A stretch of 64,000 nt of DNA, taken from the NCBI RefSeq assembly GCF_009695585.1, contig NZ_VUNR01000009.1, positions 30,933 to 94,932 on the forward strand. The letters run 5' to 3'. Made by a program: the position numbers and the translations under genes. A model generated the notes under the pieces. It worked only from the letters and a program-made list of their open reading frames with translations, did no database searches and was not told where the DNA came from. Below, piece after piece: positions 35,296 through 44,827 of this stretch. The number at the start of each line of letters is the position of its first letter. The stretch's first letter is position 1. Origin of the DNA: Anaerovibrio slackiae (GTDB lineage Bacteria; Bacillota; Negativicutes; Selenomonadales; Selenomonadaceae).

Positions 35296-35511
35296 GAAAA
35301 AGACCCCTTTATCAACATTGCACATTCGTACAGAAGCGAGTGAACAAATATGTCAAACAACTCTGCCACTCATATTATCTTTGGCTAATATATGCTATTC
35401 GACAAAACAATTAAAAATCCTGCTTTAATTGGAAAATTTTTTAGGAATTTTTTTCTTGATTGAAAAAACGCGACAAAAGTCAGTGCATAATAGGATTATT
35501 TCGATTTATTG

Positions 35512-35565
35512 TTGACAAATTTTGTATTGTATGGTTTAATGGAGTTGTTAAAATTCATTGTACAA
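35512..35565 (+). promoter_or_regulatory. Promoter and putative operator of the lactate operon
   Basis: TTGACA (35512-35517), a 17-base spacer and TTTAAT (35535-35540) make a strong promoter. A TTGTACAA palindrome lies at 35558-35565, close to the expected start of transcription, where a GntR-type repressor could bind. The rest of the 430-base divergent region is AT-rich, with a leader of about 180 bases and no gene. Confidence 0.65.
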
Positions 35566-35725
35566 ATTGCAGGTTGTATCTTTGGCGAGATGAAAATTTG
35601 TGAGAGTATTCAGTAAACGATGTGATGAGTATTCCGCAACGATGTAATAATGTAATCATGTTGTACGTTTTATGATTTTTAATCAGAATGTGTATGAGAG
35701 TGTTTAGGTAAAAGGAGAGTTATTT

Positions 35726-36349
35726 ATGGAAAAGGTATGCCGTGATTGGGCAAAGCAGGCCTTTGGGGAGGGCCTTGTGAAAGCTGAGTACTGGAATGAC
35801 TTTGAGACCAATGCAAAGGCAGCTGCCGCAGAGGTGTTCCGGGTGAAGAACTTTGCCGAAGGCGAGGCAAAGCTTCAAGAGCTTTTGAAGGAGTATGCTG
35901 ACCGCACGGGTGGCGGCATCATGGCTGTAGGCGGTGAGGAAAATCCTGCCCTGAAGGGGATTTATGACAGGATTGCCGCATCAGGTACTGCCGTGTATAC
36001 GGACAAGTTCGATATCTATGAGCATCGCGCTACTGCTGATATAGGTATTTCCACCGCTGAGTTCTGCGTGGCAGAGACCGGTAGCCTGTGCGTTGACAAC
36101 TATTCCTACGAAGCTCGTGTTGCTACTATGCTTCCTTATGTAAATATCGTTTTTGTGAATGCGAATTATGTTGTGGAGAATGTAAGCGTTGCTTGCAAGA
36201 TTATCGGCCGTGTTTTTGATAAAGGCTACCTTGGCTTTGTTACCGGCCCTAGCCGTACCGCAGATATTGAGCGTGTGCTGAGCCTGGGCGTGCACGGGCC
36301 AAACAAGCTCCTGATTATTGCAGTAGAAGACTTTGGGGAGGGTAACTAA
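35726..36349 (+). CDS. lutC: LUD-domain lactate utilisation protein
   Basis: A 207-residue protein of the LutC/YkgG family, one of three parts of the LutABC lactate dehydrogenase system. Seen: ADIGISTAEFCVAETGSLCV, the conserved LUD-domain core, followed by VNIVFVNANYVVENV and GPSRTADIE, which is near-invariant in the family. Strong AAAGGAGAG site before ATG. It is the first gene of a five-gene operon and ends 2 bases before the next start. Confidence 0.9.
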   Translation: MEKVCRDWAKQAFGEGLVKAEYWNDFETNAKAAAAEVFRVKNFAEGEAKLQELLKEYADRTGGGIMAVGGEENPALKGIYDRIAASGTAVYTDKFDIYEHRATADIGISTAEFCVAETGSLCVDNYSYEARVATMLPYVNIVFVNANYVVENVSVACKIIGRVFDKGYLGFVTGPSRTADIERVLSLGVHGPNKLLIIAVEDFGEGN

Positions 36350-36351
36350 TC

Positions 36352-38520
36352 ATGGCAGAGCGTAATCTGAAACAGGAAATACAGGCAAAACTCAAGGACG
36401 ATATTATGCAGGGCGCTCTGTCCAAGTTTGCAGAGCAGTATCCTGGCTCCCGCCTGAACGCTTACAAGGGACAGGATATTGAGGGGCTCCGGGAGAGCCT
36501 CCGTGCCATGAAGCACGATGCGGTGCAGCATATCAACCAGCTGGCTGATGAGTTCGAGGCAAGCCTCAAAAAGAGAGGGGCTCATGTCTTCCGCGCCAAG
36601 GATGGCGATGCAGTAAAGGAATACCTCATCAGGATCTGCAAGGAAAACAACGTAAAGCGCGTAGTAAAGTCCAAGTCCATGGCATCTGAGGAAATTCACC
36701 TCAATGAGTGCTTTGGGGACCATAACATCCGCGTGAAGGAAACAGACCTGGGCGAGTGGATGATCGCCATCAAGGGGCAGAAGCCATCCCACATGGTTAT
36801 GCCTGCTATCCATCTGAACCGCTATCAGTGTGCGGAGATGTTCGAGCAGGAGCTGCACATTGATGTGCCTGGCGAGGATATCCCGAACATGATTCAGCTG
36901 GCCCGCAAGAATCTCCGCCAGGAGTTCCTGCAGGCAGACATGGGCATCACCGGTGCCAACTTCGGTATTGCCGAGAACGGTGCCATTGGTTTGGTTACCA
37001 ATGAGGGCAATGCCCGCCTGGTAACTACCCTGCCGAGAATCCACGTAGTGCTCATCGGCTATGAGAAGCTGATTCCTACTACCGAGGATGCTGCCAAGAT
37101 TCTCCGCCTGCTGCCGCGCAATGGTACCTGCCAGCGCATGACCAGCTACATGACCATGGTGGACGGCCCTACCAAGGTTATCTACAAGAATGACCAGGGC
37201 AAGGTGGTGGAGGAAGACCGCAAGCAGTACGTTATCATCCTGGATAACGGCCGTCTTGAGGCAGCCAAGGACCCTGTATTCCAGCAGGCTTATCAGTGCG
37301 TGCGCTGTGCATCCTGCCTGAATGTATGCCCTATCTGGACGCTGGTAGGCGGACATGTATACGGCCATATCTACTCCGGCGGTATCGGTGCTATCCTCAC
37401 CGGCCTCTTTAACGGCGTAGAGACCTTTGCCCAGTTCAGTGACCTGTGCATTGGCTGCCGCAAGTGTACTACTGTCTGCCCGGGCAAGATTCCAATTCCT
37501 GATATTATTGACGAGCTGCGCAGCCGCTATGTACAGAAGCATGGCGCGCCGGGCATGGACAAGACTATGTTCAACATGGTGCTGAACGACCGCGGCCTGT
37601 TCCACAAGCTGCTTTTGAAGGCCGGTGCCATCGGTCAGGCTCCGTTCAAGAAGGGCAAGTTCATCCGCCATCTGCCTCTCTTTATGGAGGAGATGACCAA
37701 GGGCAGAAGCCTTCCTACCATTGCCAGCGAGCCGTTCCGTGACAGGGTTGAGCGGTTGATGAAGAAGAATCCTTCCAAGCCGAAGAAGAAGGTTGCTTAC
37801 TTCAGCGGCTGCAACATGGACTTCGTATTTGCTGATACCAGTGAGAACGTGGTGAAGGTGCTCCAGAGCCTGGGCATGGAGGTTGTATATCCTATGGAGC
37901 AGGCATGCTGCGGCAAGCCGATCCTGGGCATCGGTGACCGTGAGGCAGGCAAGGAGACCGCCAAAAAGAATATCGCCGCCTTTGAGAAGACTGGTGCAGA
38001 TGTGATTCTGTCCGCCTGCCCGACCTGTACGGAAACCCTCGAGGAGACATACATGAAGCTCTTTGAGAACGATCCTGAGTGGAAGGCAAGGGCAAGGGCA
38101 TTCTGCAGCAAGGTATGCGAGTTCTCCAAGTTCGTGGCTCAGGAGTATGAGAAGACCGGCCGCCTGACTCATGCAAGGGGCGGCGAGAAGGTTACCTACC
38201 ATGATTCCTGCCACATGAAGCGTGGCCTGGGCATCTATGAGGAGCCGAGAGCCTTGATTGATGCAACTCCTGGCGTTGAGCTGGTGGAGATGCACAACTG
38301 CGACAAGTGCTGCGGCATGGCCGGTTCCTTCGGCATGAAGTATCAGGAGGTTTCCATCCCGATGCTGAATGAGAAGGTGAAGAACATCAAGGACACCGGT
38401 GCAACTACCGCCGTTGTGGCTTGCCCTGCCTGCATGATGCAGATTGGCGGCGGCCTGGACAAGGCTGATACCGGCATTCAGACCAAGCACATTGCTGATT
38501 TGCTGGCTGAGAAGCTGTAA
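36352..38520 (+). CDS. LutB-LutA fusion, iron-sulfur lactate dehydrogenase large subunit
   Basis: A 722-residue fusion of LutB (LUD domain, then two [4Fe-4S] sites) with LutA (two CCG domains), as in the LdhH-type lactate dehydrogenases of anaerobes. Clusters: C316-x2-C319-x2-C322-x3-C326 (CVRCASCLNVCP) and C366-x2-C369-x2-C372-x3-C376 (CIGCRKCTTVCP). CCG motifs: C519-C520-G (MEQACCGKP) and C653-C654-G (CDKCCGMAGSFG). The LUD part contains MGITGANFGIAENGAIGL. It oxidises lactate to pyruvate with electrons passed to Fe-S carriers or quinone. GGGAGGG lies before the ATG. Confidence 0.9.
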   Translation: MAERNLKQEIQAKLKDDIMQGALSKFAEQYPGSRLNAYKGQDIEGLRESLRAMKHDAVQHINQLADEFEASLKKRGAHVFRAKDGDAVKEYLIRICKENNVKRVVKSKSMASEEIHLNECFGDHNIRVKETDLGEWMIAIKGQKPSHMVMPAIHLNRYQCAEMFEQELHIDVPGEDIPNMIQLARKNLRQEFLQADMGITGANFGIAENGAIGLVTNEGNARLVTTLPRIHVVLIGYEKLIPTTEDAAKILRLLPRNGTCQRMTSYMTMVDGPTKVIYKNDQGKVVEEDRKQYVIILDNGRLEAAKDPVFQQAYQCVRCASCLNVCPIWTLVGGHVYGHIYSGGIGAILTGLFNGVETFAQFSDLCIGCRKCTTVCPGKIPIPDIIDELRSRYVQKHGAPGMDKTMFNMVLNDRGLFHKLLLKAGAIGQAPFKKGKFIRHLPLFMEEMTKGRSLPTIASEPFRDRVERLMKKNPSKPKKKVAYFSGCNMDFVFADTSENVVKVLQSLGMEVVYPMEQACCGKPILGIGDREAGKETAKKNIAAFEKTGADVILSACPTCTETLEETYMKLFENDPEWKARARAFCSKVCEFSKFVAQEYEKTGRLTHARGGEKVTYHDSCHMKRGLGIYEEPRALIDATPGVELVEMHNCDKCCGMAGSFGMKYQEVSIPMLNEKVKNIKDTGATTAVVACPACMMQIGGGLDKADTGIQTKHIADLLAEKL

Positions 38521-38561
38521 GCCTTGGCAGACTGCAAGGATTAATAAAGTCACAATATTGT

Positions 38562-38619
38562 ACTGCCGGCTGCATATATGCTGCTGGTGCTGCATAGAGG
38601 GGAAAATGCAGCCGGCGGT
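38562..38619 (+). other. Intra-operon stem-loop
   Basis: A 14-base stem (ACTGCCGGCTGCAT / ATGCAGCCGGCGGT, one G-T pair) with a 30-base loop lies between lutBA and etfB. There is no T-run after it, so it is more likely an mRNA-processing or stabilising element than a terminator. Confidence 0.6.
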
Positions 38620-38670
38620 ATTGAGTAGAAGAAGTATTTTTTAGAGCGATGCTATTGGGGGAAATTCAAT

Positions 38671-39462
38671 ATGGAAATTTTGGTTTGTATTAAGCAGGTT
38701 CCAGGCTCCAATAAGGTAGAGGTTGATCCGGTTACCGGCGTGCTGAAGCGCAACGGTGCTGACAGCAAGATGAACCCTTATGATCTGTATGCCTTGGAGT
38801 GCGGCATGAAGCTGAAGGAGCAGTATGGTGGCCGAGTGAGTGTAATTACCATGGGACCACCGCCAGCCGCCACCATCATCCGTGAGGCTTTTGCCATGGG
38901 TGCCGATGAGGGTGCATTGATATCTGACAGGGCTTTCGGCGGTGCCGATGTACTGGCTACCAGCTACACTCTGGCACAGGGCATCAAGAAGATGGGCAAT
39001 TTCGATGTGATTATCTGCGGCTTGCAGACCACTGACGGCGATACGGCACAGGTAGGCCCGGAGGTTTCCGAGGCTCTGGACATCCCTTGCGTATGCAACG
39101 TGGCAAAGATTGACAAGGTGGAGGATAACGCCATTTTTGTGGACATGGAGATGGCTCATGAGTTTGAGCAGCTGAAGGTGCAGTTCCCATGCCTCATCAC
39201 CGTAAAGAAGGATATTCTCCAGCCGCGCCTCCCTTCCTACAAGCTGAAGAAGGCAACCGAGAAGCGCGAGATTGCCGTATATGGCTTGAAGGATATGGAG
39301 GATCAGGACAAGAACCATTATGGACTTTCTGGTTCAGCTACCCAGGTACAGCGTATTTTCCCGCCGGTTTCCGACAAGGAACAGGAAACCTGGACAGGAA
39401 GCGGTGCCGAGCTGGCTGACAAGCTGCACGGCAAGCTGAAGCAGCTGAAATTTATTTCCTGA
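38671..39462 (+). CDS. etfB: Electron transfer flavoprotein, beta subunit
   Basis: A 263-residue EtfB. Family features are the N-terminal ILVCIKQVPGSNKVEVDP, MNPYDLYALE, the nucleotide-site loop ADEGALISDRAFGGADVLAT (shown in part) and GLQTTDGDTAQVGPE. It binds FAD (in bifurcating EtfBs) and NAD. With the next two genes it forms the LctBCD-type complex, which drives endergonic lactate oxidation with NAD+ by co-oxidising ferredoxin. RBS GGGGG 11 bases upstream. Confidence 0.92.
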   Translation: MEILVCIKQVPGSNKVEVDPVTGVLKRNGADSKMNPYDLYALECGMKLKEQYGGRVSVITMGPPPAATIIREAFAMGADEGALISDRAFGGADVLATSYTLAQGIKKMGNFDVIICGLQTTDGDTAQVGPEVSEALDIPCVCNVAKIDKVEDNAIFVDMEMAHEFEQLKVQFPCLITVKKDILQPRLPSYKLKKATEKREIAVYGLKDMEDQDKNHYGLSGSATQVQRIFPPVSDKEQETWTGSGAELADKLHGKLKQLKFIS

Positions 39463-39516
39463 TTTGGCAGGAAAAGTGTGTATTATGATTTCGACCAGAA
39501 AAGGAGATAATGCGAA

Positions 39517-40713
39517 ATGGGAAGACTGATAGTTCATCAGGATAAAGTAACAGATATCGCTGCTATGGTAGCCCTCTGCCCATTCAAGGCTCTGGAGGAC
39601 AACAATGGCAAGCTGGAAATCAATGCCGCCTGCAAGCTGTGCAAGCTGTGCGTAAAGAAGGGCCAGCCGGGCGCCATGGAATTTGTTGAGGAAGAAACCG
39701 GTCCAAAGGTTGACAAGAGCCTTTGGAAGGGCATCACTGTATATGTTGACCATGTAGAGGGTGAAATCCACCCTGTTACCCTGGAGCTTCTGGGCAAGGC
39801 CCGTGAGCTGGCTGACAAGATTAACCATCCTGTACAGGCTCTGTTCCTGGGCAGCGACATCGGCGACAAGGCGCAGGAGCTGCTGCACTACGGCGTAGAC
39901 AAGGTTTATGTGGTAGATACCCCTGAGCTGAAGGATTTCAAGATTGAAAGCTATGCCGCTGCTTTTGAGCAGTACATCAACGAGGTGAAGCCTTCTTCTA
40001 TTTTGGTAGGCGCAACCCCTGTAGGCCGTCAGCTGGCACCGAGGGTGGCTGCCCGCTTCAAGACCGGCCTTACCGCAGACTGCACCATCCTGGAGATGCA
40101 TGACAACACCGACCTGGTACAGATTCGTCCTGCTTTCGGCGGCAACATCATGGCGGAGATTCTCTGCTCCAACACCCGTCCGCAGCTGGCAACTGTACGT
40201 TATAAGATTATGAATGCCCCTGAGCGTTCTGCTGAGCCGAAGGGCGAGATTGTCAAGATGGAGGTTCCTGCTGACAAGCTGAAGGCTCGCATGGAAGTGC
40301 TTGGCATTGTCAAGAAGGAGAAGGTAAAGACCATCGAGAGTGCCGATGTGCTGGTAGTAGCAGGCCGCGGCCTCAAGAAGGTTGAGGACCTGGATATGAT
40401 CCGCCAGCTGGCAGATGCCCTGGGCGGCGATATTGCCTGCACCAGGCCTCTGGCAGAGGCAGGCTGGCTGGATGCCAACCGCCAGATTGGCTTGTCCGGC
40501 CGTACTGTACGTCCGAAGCTGATTATTACCTGCGGCGTGCATGGCGCAATCCAGTTCGTAGCAGGCATGAACAACTCCGAGCAGGTGGTAGCTATCAACT
40601 CCGACCCGGAGGCTCCTATCTTCAAGGTAGCGAACTACGCCCTGGTTGGCGATATTTATGAGATCGTACCGCAGCTGATTGAGAAGATTAAGCAGGGAGG
40701 GGCTTTGGCATGA
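39517..40713 (+). CDS. etfA: Electron transfer flavoprotein, alpha subunit with ferredoxin-like N-terminus
   Basis: A 398-residue EtfA. Residues 1-60 form a ferredoxin-like extension with four cysteines, C21, C39, C42 and C45 ([15 protein letters not shown]), enough for one [4Fe-4S] cluster, as in bifurcating LctC. The Etf domain follows ([17 protein letters not shown]), and the C-terminal FAD domain holds [46 protein letters not shown] and [21 protein letters not shown] precedes the ATG. The stop overlaps the next start by 4 bases. Confidence 0.92.
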   Translation: MGRLIVHQDKVTDIAAMVALCPFKALEDNNGKLEINAACKLCKLCVKKGQPGAMEFVEEETGPKVDKSLWKGITVYVDHVEGEIHPVTLELLGKARELADKINHPVQALFLGSDIGDKAQELLHYGVDKVYVVDTPELKDFKIESYAAAFEQYINEVKPSSILVGATPVGRQLAPRVAARFKTGLTADCTILEMHDNTDLVQIRPAFGGNIMAEILCSNTRPQLATVRYKIMNAPERSAEPKGEIVKMEVPADKLKARMEVLGIVKKEKVKTIESADVLVVAGRGLKKVEDLDMIRQLADALGGDIACTRPLAEAGWLDANRQIGLSGRTVRPKLIITCGVHGAIQFVAGMNNSEQVVAINSDPEAPIFKVANYALVGDIYEIVPQLIEKIKQGGALA

Positions 40714-42113
40714 GCGAGTACAAGAAACTTACTGAGCAGGATTTAGCTGAAGTTGCCAAGATTGTGCCGCGTGAGCGCATTCTTTGGGCAGATGAGATAA
40801 ATGAGGAATACAGCCATGATGAGCTGACTGCAACCCCGTCCTATCCGGATCTGGTTGTGCGCGCTACATCTGCTGAGGAGATTTCCGGCGTATTGAAGTA
40901 TGCCAACAAGGAGCACATCGCCGTTACCCCGCGTGGCGCAGGTACCGGCCTGGTAGGTGCTTCAGTAGCCGTAGAGCATGGTATCATGATTGACACCACT
41001 CTCATGAACCACTTCCTGGAGCTGGATGAGGAGAACCTCACCCTGACTTTGGAGCCGGGCGTACTGCTGATGGAGATCTATCAGTATGTTGAGCCGAAGG
41101 GATTGTTCTATCCGCCTGATCCAGGTGAGAAGACTGCTACCATCGGCGGCAACATCAGCACCAATGCAGGCGGCATGCGCGCTGTAAAGTATGGTGTAAC
41201 CCGTGATTTCGTCCGGGGCCTGGAGATTGTCCTGGCTGACGGCACCATCATGGAAGTAGGCGGCAAGGTTGTAAAGAACAGCTCCGGCTACGATCTGAAG
41301 GATATGATTATCGGTTCCGAGGGTACCCTGGCATTTGTTACCAAGGCTATCCTGAAGCTGCTGCCTCTGCCTCAGAAGGCTGTCAGCCTGCTGGTACCGT
41401 TCCCTACTCTGGCTCAGGCCATCCGCACTGTGCCATTGATTGTAAAGTCCAAGGCAACCCCGACCGCCATCGAGTTCATGGAGCGGGAGGTTATCATGGA
41501 CGCAGAGAATTTCCTGGGTCAGAGCTTCCCGGACAATCAGGCAGATGCATATCTGCTGCTGAAGTTCGATGGCAGCAATGCTGAGGATATTGCCAAGGAT
41601 TATGATGCAGTTGCCCAGCTCTGCCTGGAGCAGGGTGCCATCGATGTATTGATTGCCGATACCGATGAGCGTGCAGATGCCATCTGGAAGACCAGAGGCT
41701 CCTTCCTGCAGGCTATCAGCGGCTCCACTACCATGATGGACGAGGTAGACGTTGTTGTGCCTCGCAACAAGGTAAACGAGTTCGTAGAGTATGTACATGC
41801 TTTGCAGGATGAGATGCATGTCCGCATCAAGAGCTTCGGCCATGCCGGTGACGGCAACCTCCATGTTTACATCCTCCGGGATGACCTGGATGAAGAAGCA
41901 TGGGAGAAGGTGCTCAACGATACTATGGAGAAGATGTACGCCAAGGCTCGCACCATGGATGGCAAGGTATCCGGCGAGCACGGCATCGGTTTTGCCAAGA
42001 AGCCATACCTGAAGGAAGACCTGGACCCTGCCGCTGTAGAAATCATGCGCGGTATCAAGAAGGCCTTCGACCCTAACAACATTCTGAATCCTCGTAAGGT
42101 TTGCTTTGATTGA
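40710..42113 (+). CDS. lctD: FAD-linked lactate dehydrogenase (GlcD/LctD type)
   Basis: A 467-residue flavoprotein of the FAD-binding type 4 (VAO/GlcD) family. N-terminal FAD domain with [30 protein letters not shown] and [14 protein letters not shown]-terminal FAD-linked oxidase domain with the substrate motif [16 protein letters not shown] and [13 protein letters not shown]. Directly after etfBA it is best read as LctD, the lactate-oxidising subunit of the electron-confurcating lactate dehydrogenase; GlcD-like glycolate oxidase is the alternative. Last gene of the operon. Confidence 0.88.
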   Translation: MSEYKKLTEQDLAEVAKIVPRERILWADEINEEYSHDELTATPSYPDLVVRATSAEEISGVLKYANKEHIAVTPRGAGTGLVGASVAVEHGIMIDTTLMNHFLELDEENLTLTLEPGVLLMEIYQYVEPKGLFYPPDPGEKTATIGGNISTNAGGMRAVKYGVTRDFVRGLEIVLADGTIMEVGGKVVKNSSGYDLKDMIIGSEGTLAFVTKAILKLLPLPQKAVSLLVPFPTLAQAIRTVPLIVKSKATPTAIEFMEREVIMDAENFLGQSFPDNQADAYLLLKFDGSNAEDIAKDYDAVAQLCLEQGAIDVLIADTDERADAIWKTRGSFLQAISGSTTMMDEVDVVVPRNKVNEFVEYVHALQDEMHVRIKSFGHAGDGNLHVYILRDDLDEEAWEKVLNDTMEKMYAKARTMDGKVSGEHGIGFAKKPYLKEDLDPAAVEIMRGIKKAFDPNNILNPRKVCFD

Positions 42114-42166
42114 TCCATAACCGATTGAAGCTTTCCTATAACTCCCTATAAATCCCTAACAAACGG

Positions 42167-42199
42167 GAAAGCCCCTGCGCTGTGGCACAGGGGCTTTTC
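42167..42199 (+). terminator. Intrinsic terminator of the lactate operon
   Basis: Stem AAAGCCCCTG / CAGGGGCTTT followed by a T-rich end. Confidence 0.85.
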
Positions 42200-42242
42200 T
42201 GATGGAGAAAAAAGATTTGGTAATTTAATACATAATGTGTAG

Positions 42243-42278
42243 CGTAGCCAAGATTTATCATTTTGGTTACGTTTTTTT
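42243..42278 (+). terminator. Second intrinsic terminator
   Basis: Stem CGTAGCCAA / TTGGTTACG (one mismatch) followed by T7. It stands about 110 bases before the polysaccharide locus and isolates it from the lactate operon, or attenuates a promoter near 42220. Confidence 0.75.
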
Positions 42279-42367
42279 ATGGAAACAGCCTTCCGTATAG
42301 GGGATTGGGAATTTTCGGTCCCACAAGGTTCGCGAAATAAAAAGTAATTGCTACAGTAATGTCTTGT

Positions 42368-42376
42368 GGGGGGGGG
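42368..42376 (+). repeat. G9 homopolymer before the first glycan gene
   Basis: A run of nine G immediately upstream of the WbaP-type gene. Read from GTG 42366, the tract is in frame with the protein (MGGGKYAIMKD). Read from ATG 42390, it is the only SD-like element but lies 13 bases away. Either way, its length should affect expression. Confidence 0.7.
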
Positions 42377-42389
42377 CAAATATGCTATA

Positions 42390-43883
42390 ATGAAAGACAA
42401 AGAGAAAACTGTGGATAAGTACCATGGGTTAGGAGTTGTAATTTTGTGTCTATTTCATAATGTCGGGGTGGCAGATTACAGATGGTATATAGTGCTGGCA
42501 TTGCATGTATTGATAGATTATGTATCACTTATCGTTGCAGAGAAAACAGCTTTGATAATGCAAAGTATTTTTAGGATTCAGGCGAGTCAGCAGATGATTT
42601 TGCCGTGGGATTATCAGTATATATACATACCTGGAATGTTCCTGCTGATTATGCTCATCAGTAATGGCTACAAGTTTAACAGGCCGTCAATGGATATGGC
42701 AAGGGATGTGTTCAAGGGGTGCTGCTTCGGATTTCTCATCTGTATGCTGATGATTTTTCTCATGCGGAACAGCATGCAGGTTTCCAGGTATTATGCCGTA
42801 TGCTTTTTTGTGTGCCTGTTGTTGTACATGTCAATTATGCGGTATACTGTCGGCTGTGTGCTGCATAGCATTGAGCGGGTCAAGGAGCCGGCTTTGCTTA
42901 TAGGAGCCGGGAAAACAGCAGACAGGCTGCTGGCTTATCTGGAACATGACTATTGCTATTATTACAGGATAATCGGTATAGTGGATGATCATCCTGTATC
43001 AGCAGCCCTGCCTCTCAAATATCCTGTATTGGGTGGACTGGAGGAGGCTCCGGATGTCATCAGGCAGCAGGGAATCAGGACAGTGATTCTTGCGGTGCCG
43101 GGATTATCAGAGGGGCGGATGCGCAATCTTATGTACAGCATACAGCATTTGACGGATACGATTGTCTTCGTGCCCGGGCTGGTAGGCTCGCCTTTGGGCA
43201 GCGTTGAGATAAGCACTTTGTTTGTGGAGCAGCTGATGCTTATCAAGAGCAAGAATAATTTGTCGCGCTGGTATAATCGCTGGCTGAAATTTGCTTTTGA
43301 TATGCTAGTTACCTTTTGTGGCACATTGCTCATATTGCCGGTTCTGCTGCTGGTGGCAATACTTGTCGGCATAGATAACAAGGGAAGCATCTTTTTTGCT
43401 CATCGCCGCATCGGCAGGAACGGAAGGGAATTTCCCTGCTACAAGTTTCAGACAATGGTGTCAAATGCAGATGAGGTCTTGGTGAAGCACCTTTCAGAAA
43501 ATGCTGCCGCCCGCAGGGAATGGGAGGAAAGCTTCAAGCTGACCAATGACCCGAGAGTGACAAGGCTGGGGGCATGGCTTAGAAAGACCAGCTTGGACGA
43601 GCTGCCCCAGGTGTTCAATGTGCTGAAGGGGGAAATGAGCCTGGTGGGACCGCGTCCCATAGTTCAGGCAGAGATAGAGAAATATGGTGAGCACATCCGG
43701 GAATACTATATGGTACGTCCTGGTATCACAGGCATGTGGCAGACCAGTGGCAGGAGTGATACTACCTATGCTGAACGGGTGGCGATGGATACCTGGTATG
43801 TGAGGAACTGGTCCCTGTGGATTGACATGAAATATCTGCTGAAAACCTTTAGTGCCGTGCTGGAGAAAAAGGGAGCCTATTGA
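42390..43883 (+). CDS. Polyprenyl-phosphate sugar-1-phosphate transferase (WbaP/EpsE type)
   Basis: A 497-residue initiating glycosylphosphotransferase that loads the first sugar on undecaprenyl phosphate. Five N-terminal membrane helices, a CoA-binding-like Rossmann domain (ALLIGAGKTADRLLAYLE, VPGLSEGRMRNL) and a C-terminal bacterial sugar transferase domain with a re-entrant helix are present: FFAHRRIGRNGREFPCYKF, RKTSLDELPQVFNVLKGEM, LVGPRPIVQAE and RPGITGMWQTSGRS. It heads the polysaccharide locus. The start is uncertain: ATG 42390 has no good SD; GTG 42366 would read through the G9 tract. Confidence 0.88.
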   Translation: MKDKEKTVDKYHGLGVVILCLFHNVGVADYRWYIVLALHVLIDYVSLIVAEKTALIMQSIFRIQASQQMILPWDYQYIYIPGMFLLIMLISNGYKFNRPSMDMARDVFKGCCFGFLICMLMIFLMRNSMQVSRYYAVCFFVCLLLYMSIMRYTVGCVLHSIERVKEPALLIGAGKTADRLLAYLEHDYCYYYRIIGIVDDHPVSAALPLKYPVLGGLEEAPDVIRQQGIRTVILAVPGLSEGRMRNLMYSIQHLTDTIVFVPGLVGSPLGSVEISTLFVEQLMLIKSKNNLSRWYNRWLKFAFDMLVTFCGTLLILPVLLLVAILVGIDNKGSIFFAHRRIGRNGREFPCYKFQTMVSNADEVLVKHLSENAAARREWEESFKLTNDPRVTRLGAWLRKTSLDELPQVFNVLKGEMSLVGPRPIVQAEIEKYGEHIREYYMVRPGITGMWQTSGRSDTTYAERVAMDTWYVRNWSLWIDMKYLLKTFSAVLEKKGAY

Positions 43884-43897
43884 TGAGGTGCTGCTGA

Positions 43898-44755
43898 ATG
43901 GAACAAAAGTATAAGGTTGCCCTGATAATACCTACCTGTAATGCAGGACATGATTTTGGAAGCCTGCTGACAGAAATTGCGGCTCAGACTCTGCAGCCGG
44001 GGTACAGGCTGGTAATTGACTCAGCGTCCACAGATGGTACTGAAGAAATTGCAAAAAAATATGGCTGGCAGGTAAATAGCATACTTAGAAAAGATTTCAG
44101 TCACGGAGGAACACGGCAGCAGGCGGTAGAAATGTTATCTGCTGATATAGATATAGCCGTGCTGCTGACTCAGGATGTGAGGATGCCTGACAGGGACAGC
44201 TTGAAAAAATTGCTGCGCGGCTTTGCAAATCCTGATGTGGCAGCCGTGTATGGCAGGCAGTTACCGCATCTGGGGGCAAGCCTGTATGCGGCAGTGGACA
44301 GGGAGTTTAATTATCCGCCTGTCAGCAGGCTCAAGAGCTTGAAGGATAAGGATGAGCTGGGGATTAAGACAGCATTTTTATCGGATTCCTTTGCAGCCTA
44401 TCGGCTAAGGGATTTAAGACAAATTGGTGGATTTCCAGCTATTGACATTTGTGAGGACATGTATGTGGCAGGCAAGCTGCTGCTGTCGGGCAAGAGAATT
44501 GCCTATATGGCAGAGGCAGAGGTTGAGCATTCCCATGAGCCGGATTTCAGGGAAATGTGGCTCAGGTACAGAAAAATGGGAGCATTTCAGCGGGAAAATC
44601 CATGGCTACAGGCTAGCTTTGGCGGTGTCGGCGGCGAGGGAATAAGGCTTCTGCAATATCAGCTGAAGCGTATCGGCAAGGAAAATGGTATTGCGGGGAT
44701 AGTAAAAATTATTTTGCTGGATATGGTGCGGTTTATCAGCTTCAAGATGCCATAG
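43898..44755 (+). CDS. Family 2 glycosyltransferase (rhamnosyltransferase-like)
   Basis: A 285-residue GT-A fold enzyme. N-terminal VALIIPTCNAG and SASTDGTEEIAKKYG give the nucleotide-sugar site; LTQDVRMPD is the DxD-like metal site; DSFAAYRLRDLRQIGGFP and EDMYVAGKLLLSGKRIAYM form the acceptor side, with the ED base. The closest recognisable group is WbbL/RfbN-type rhamnosyltransferase, but the donor cannot be fixed. It starts 14 bases after the WbaP gene. Confidence 0.85.
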   Translation: MEQKYKVALIIPTCNAGHDFGSLLTEIAAQTLQPGYRLVIDSASTDGTEEIAKKYGWQVNSILRKDFSHGGTRQQAVEMLSADIDIAVLLTQDVRMPDRDSLKKLLRGFANPDVAAVYGRQLPHLGASLYAAVDREFNYPPVSRLKSLKDKDELGIKTAFLSDSFAAYRLRDLRQIGGFPAIDICEDMYVAGKLLLSGKRIAYMAEAEVEHSHEPDFREMWLRYRKMGAFQRENPWLQASFGGVGGEGIRLLQYQLKRIGKENGIAGIVKIILLDMVRFISFKMP

Positions 44756-44794
44756 TCATATTTGTAAGCTGACATAGTTATATTTGCAAGTTGT
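44751..44794 (+). repeat. Two imperfect 22-base direct repeats
   Basis: CATAGTCATATTTGTAAGCTGA-like and CATAGTTATATTTGCAAGTTGT-like units lie back to back between two glycan genes (each unit quoted in part: shared CATAGTYATATTTGYAAGYTG without the last base). No frame. Confidence 0.65.
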
Positions 44795-44827
44795 CGCAGT
44801 AACGTAGTTATGGAGATAAGGAATTTG

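Noticed and set aside
36346..38595. 749-codon open frame opposite the LutB-LutA fusion
   Set aside because: Longest shadow in the window; the sense frame has all Fe-S and CCG motifs, the antisense none.
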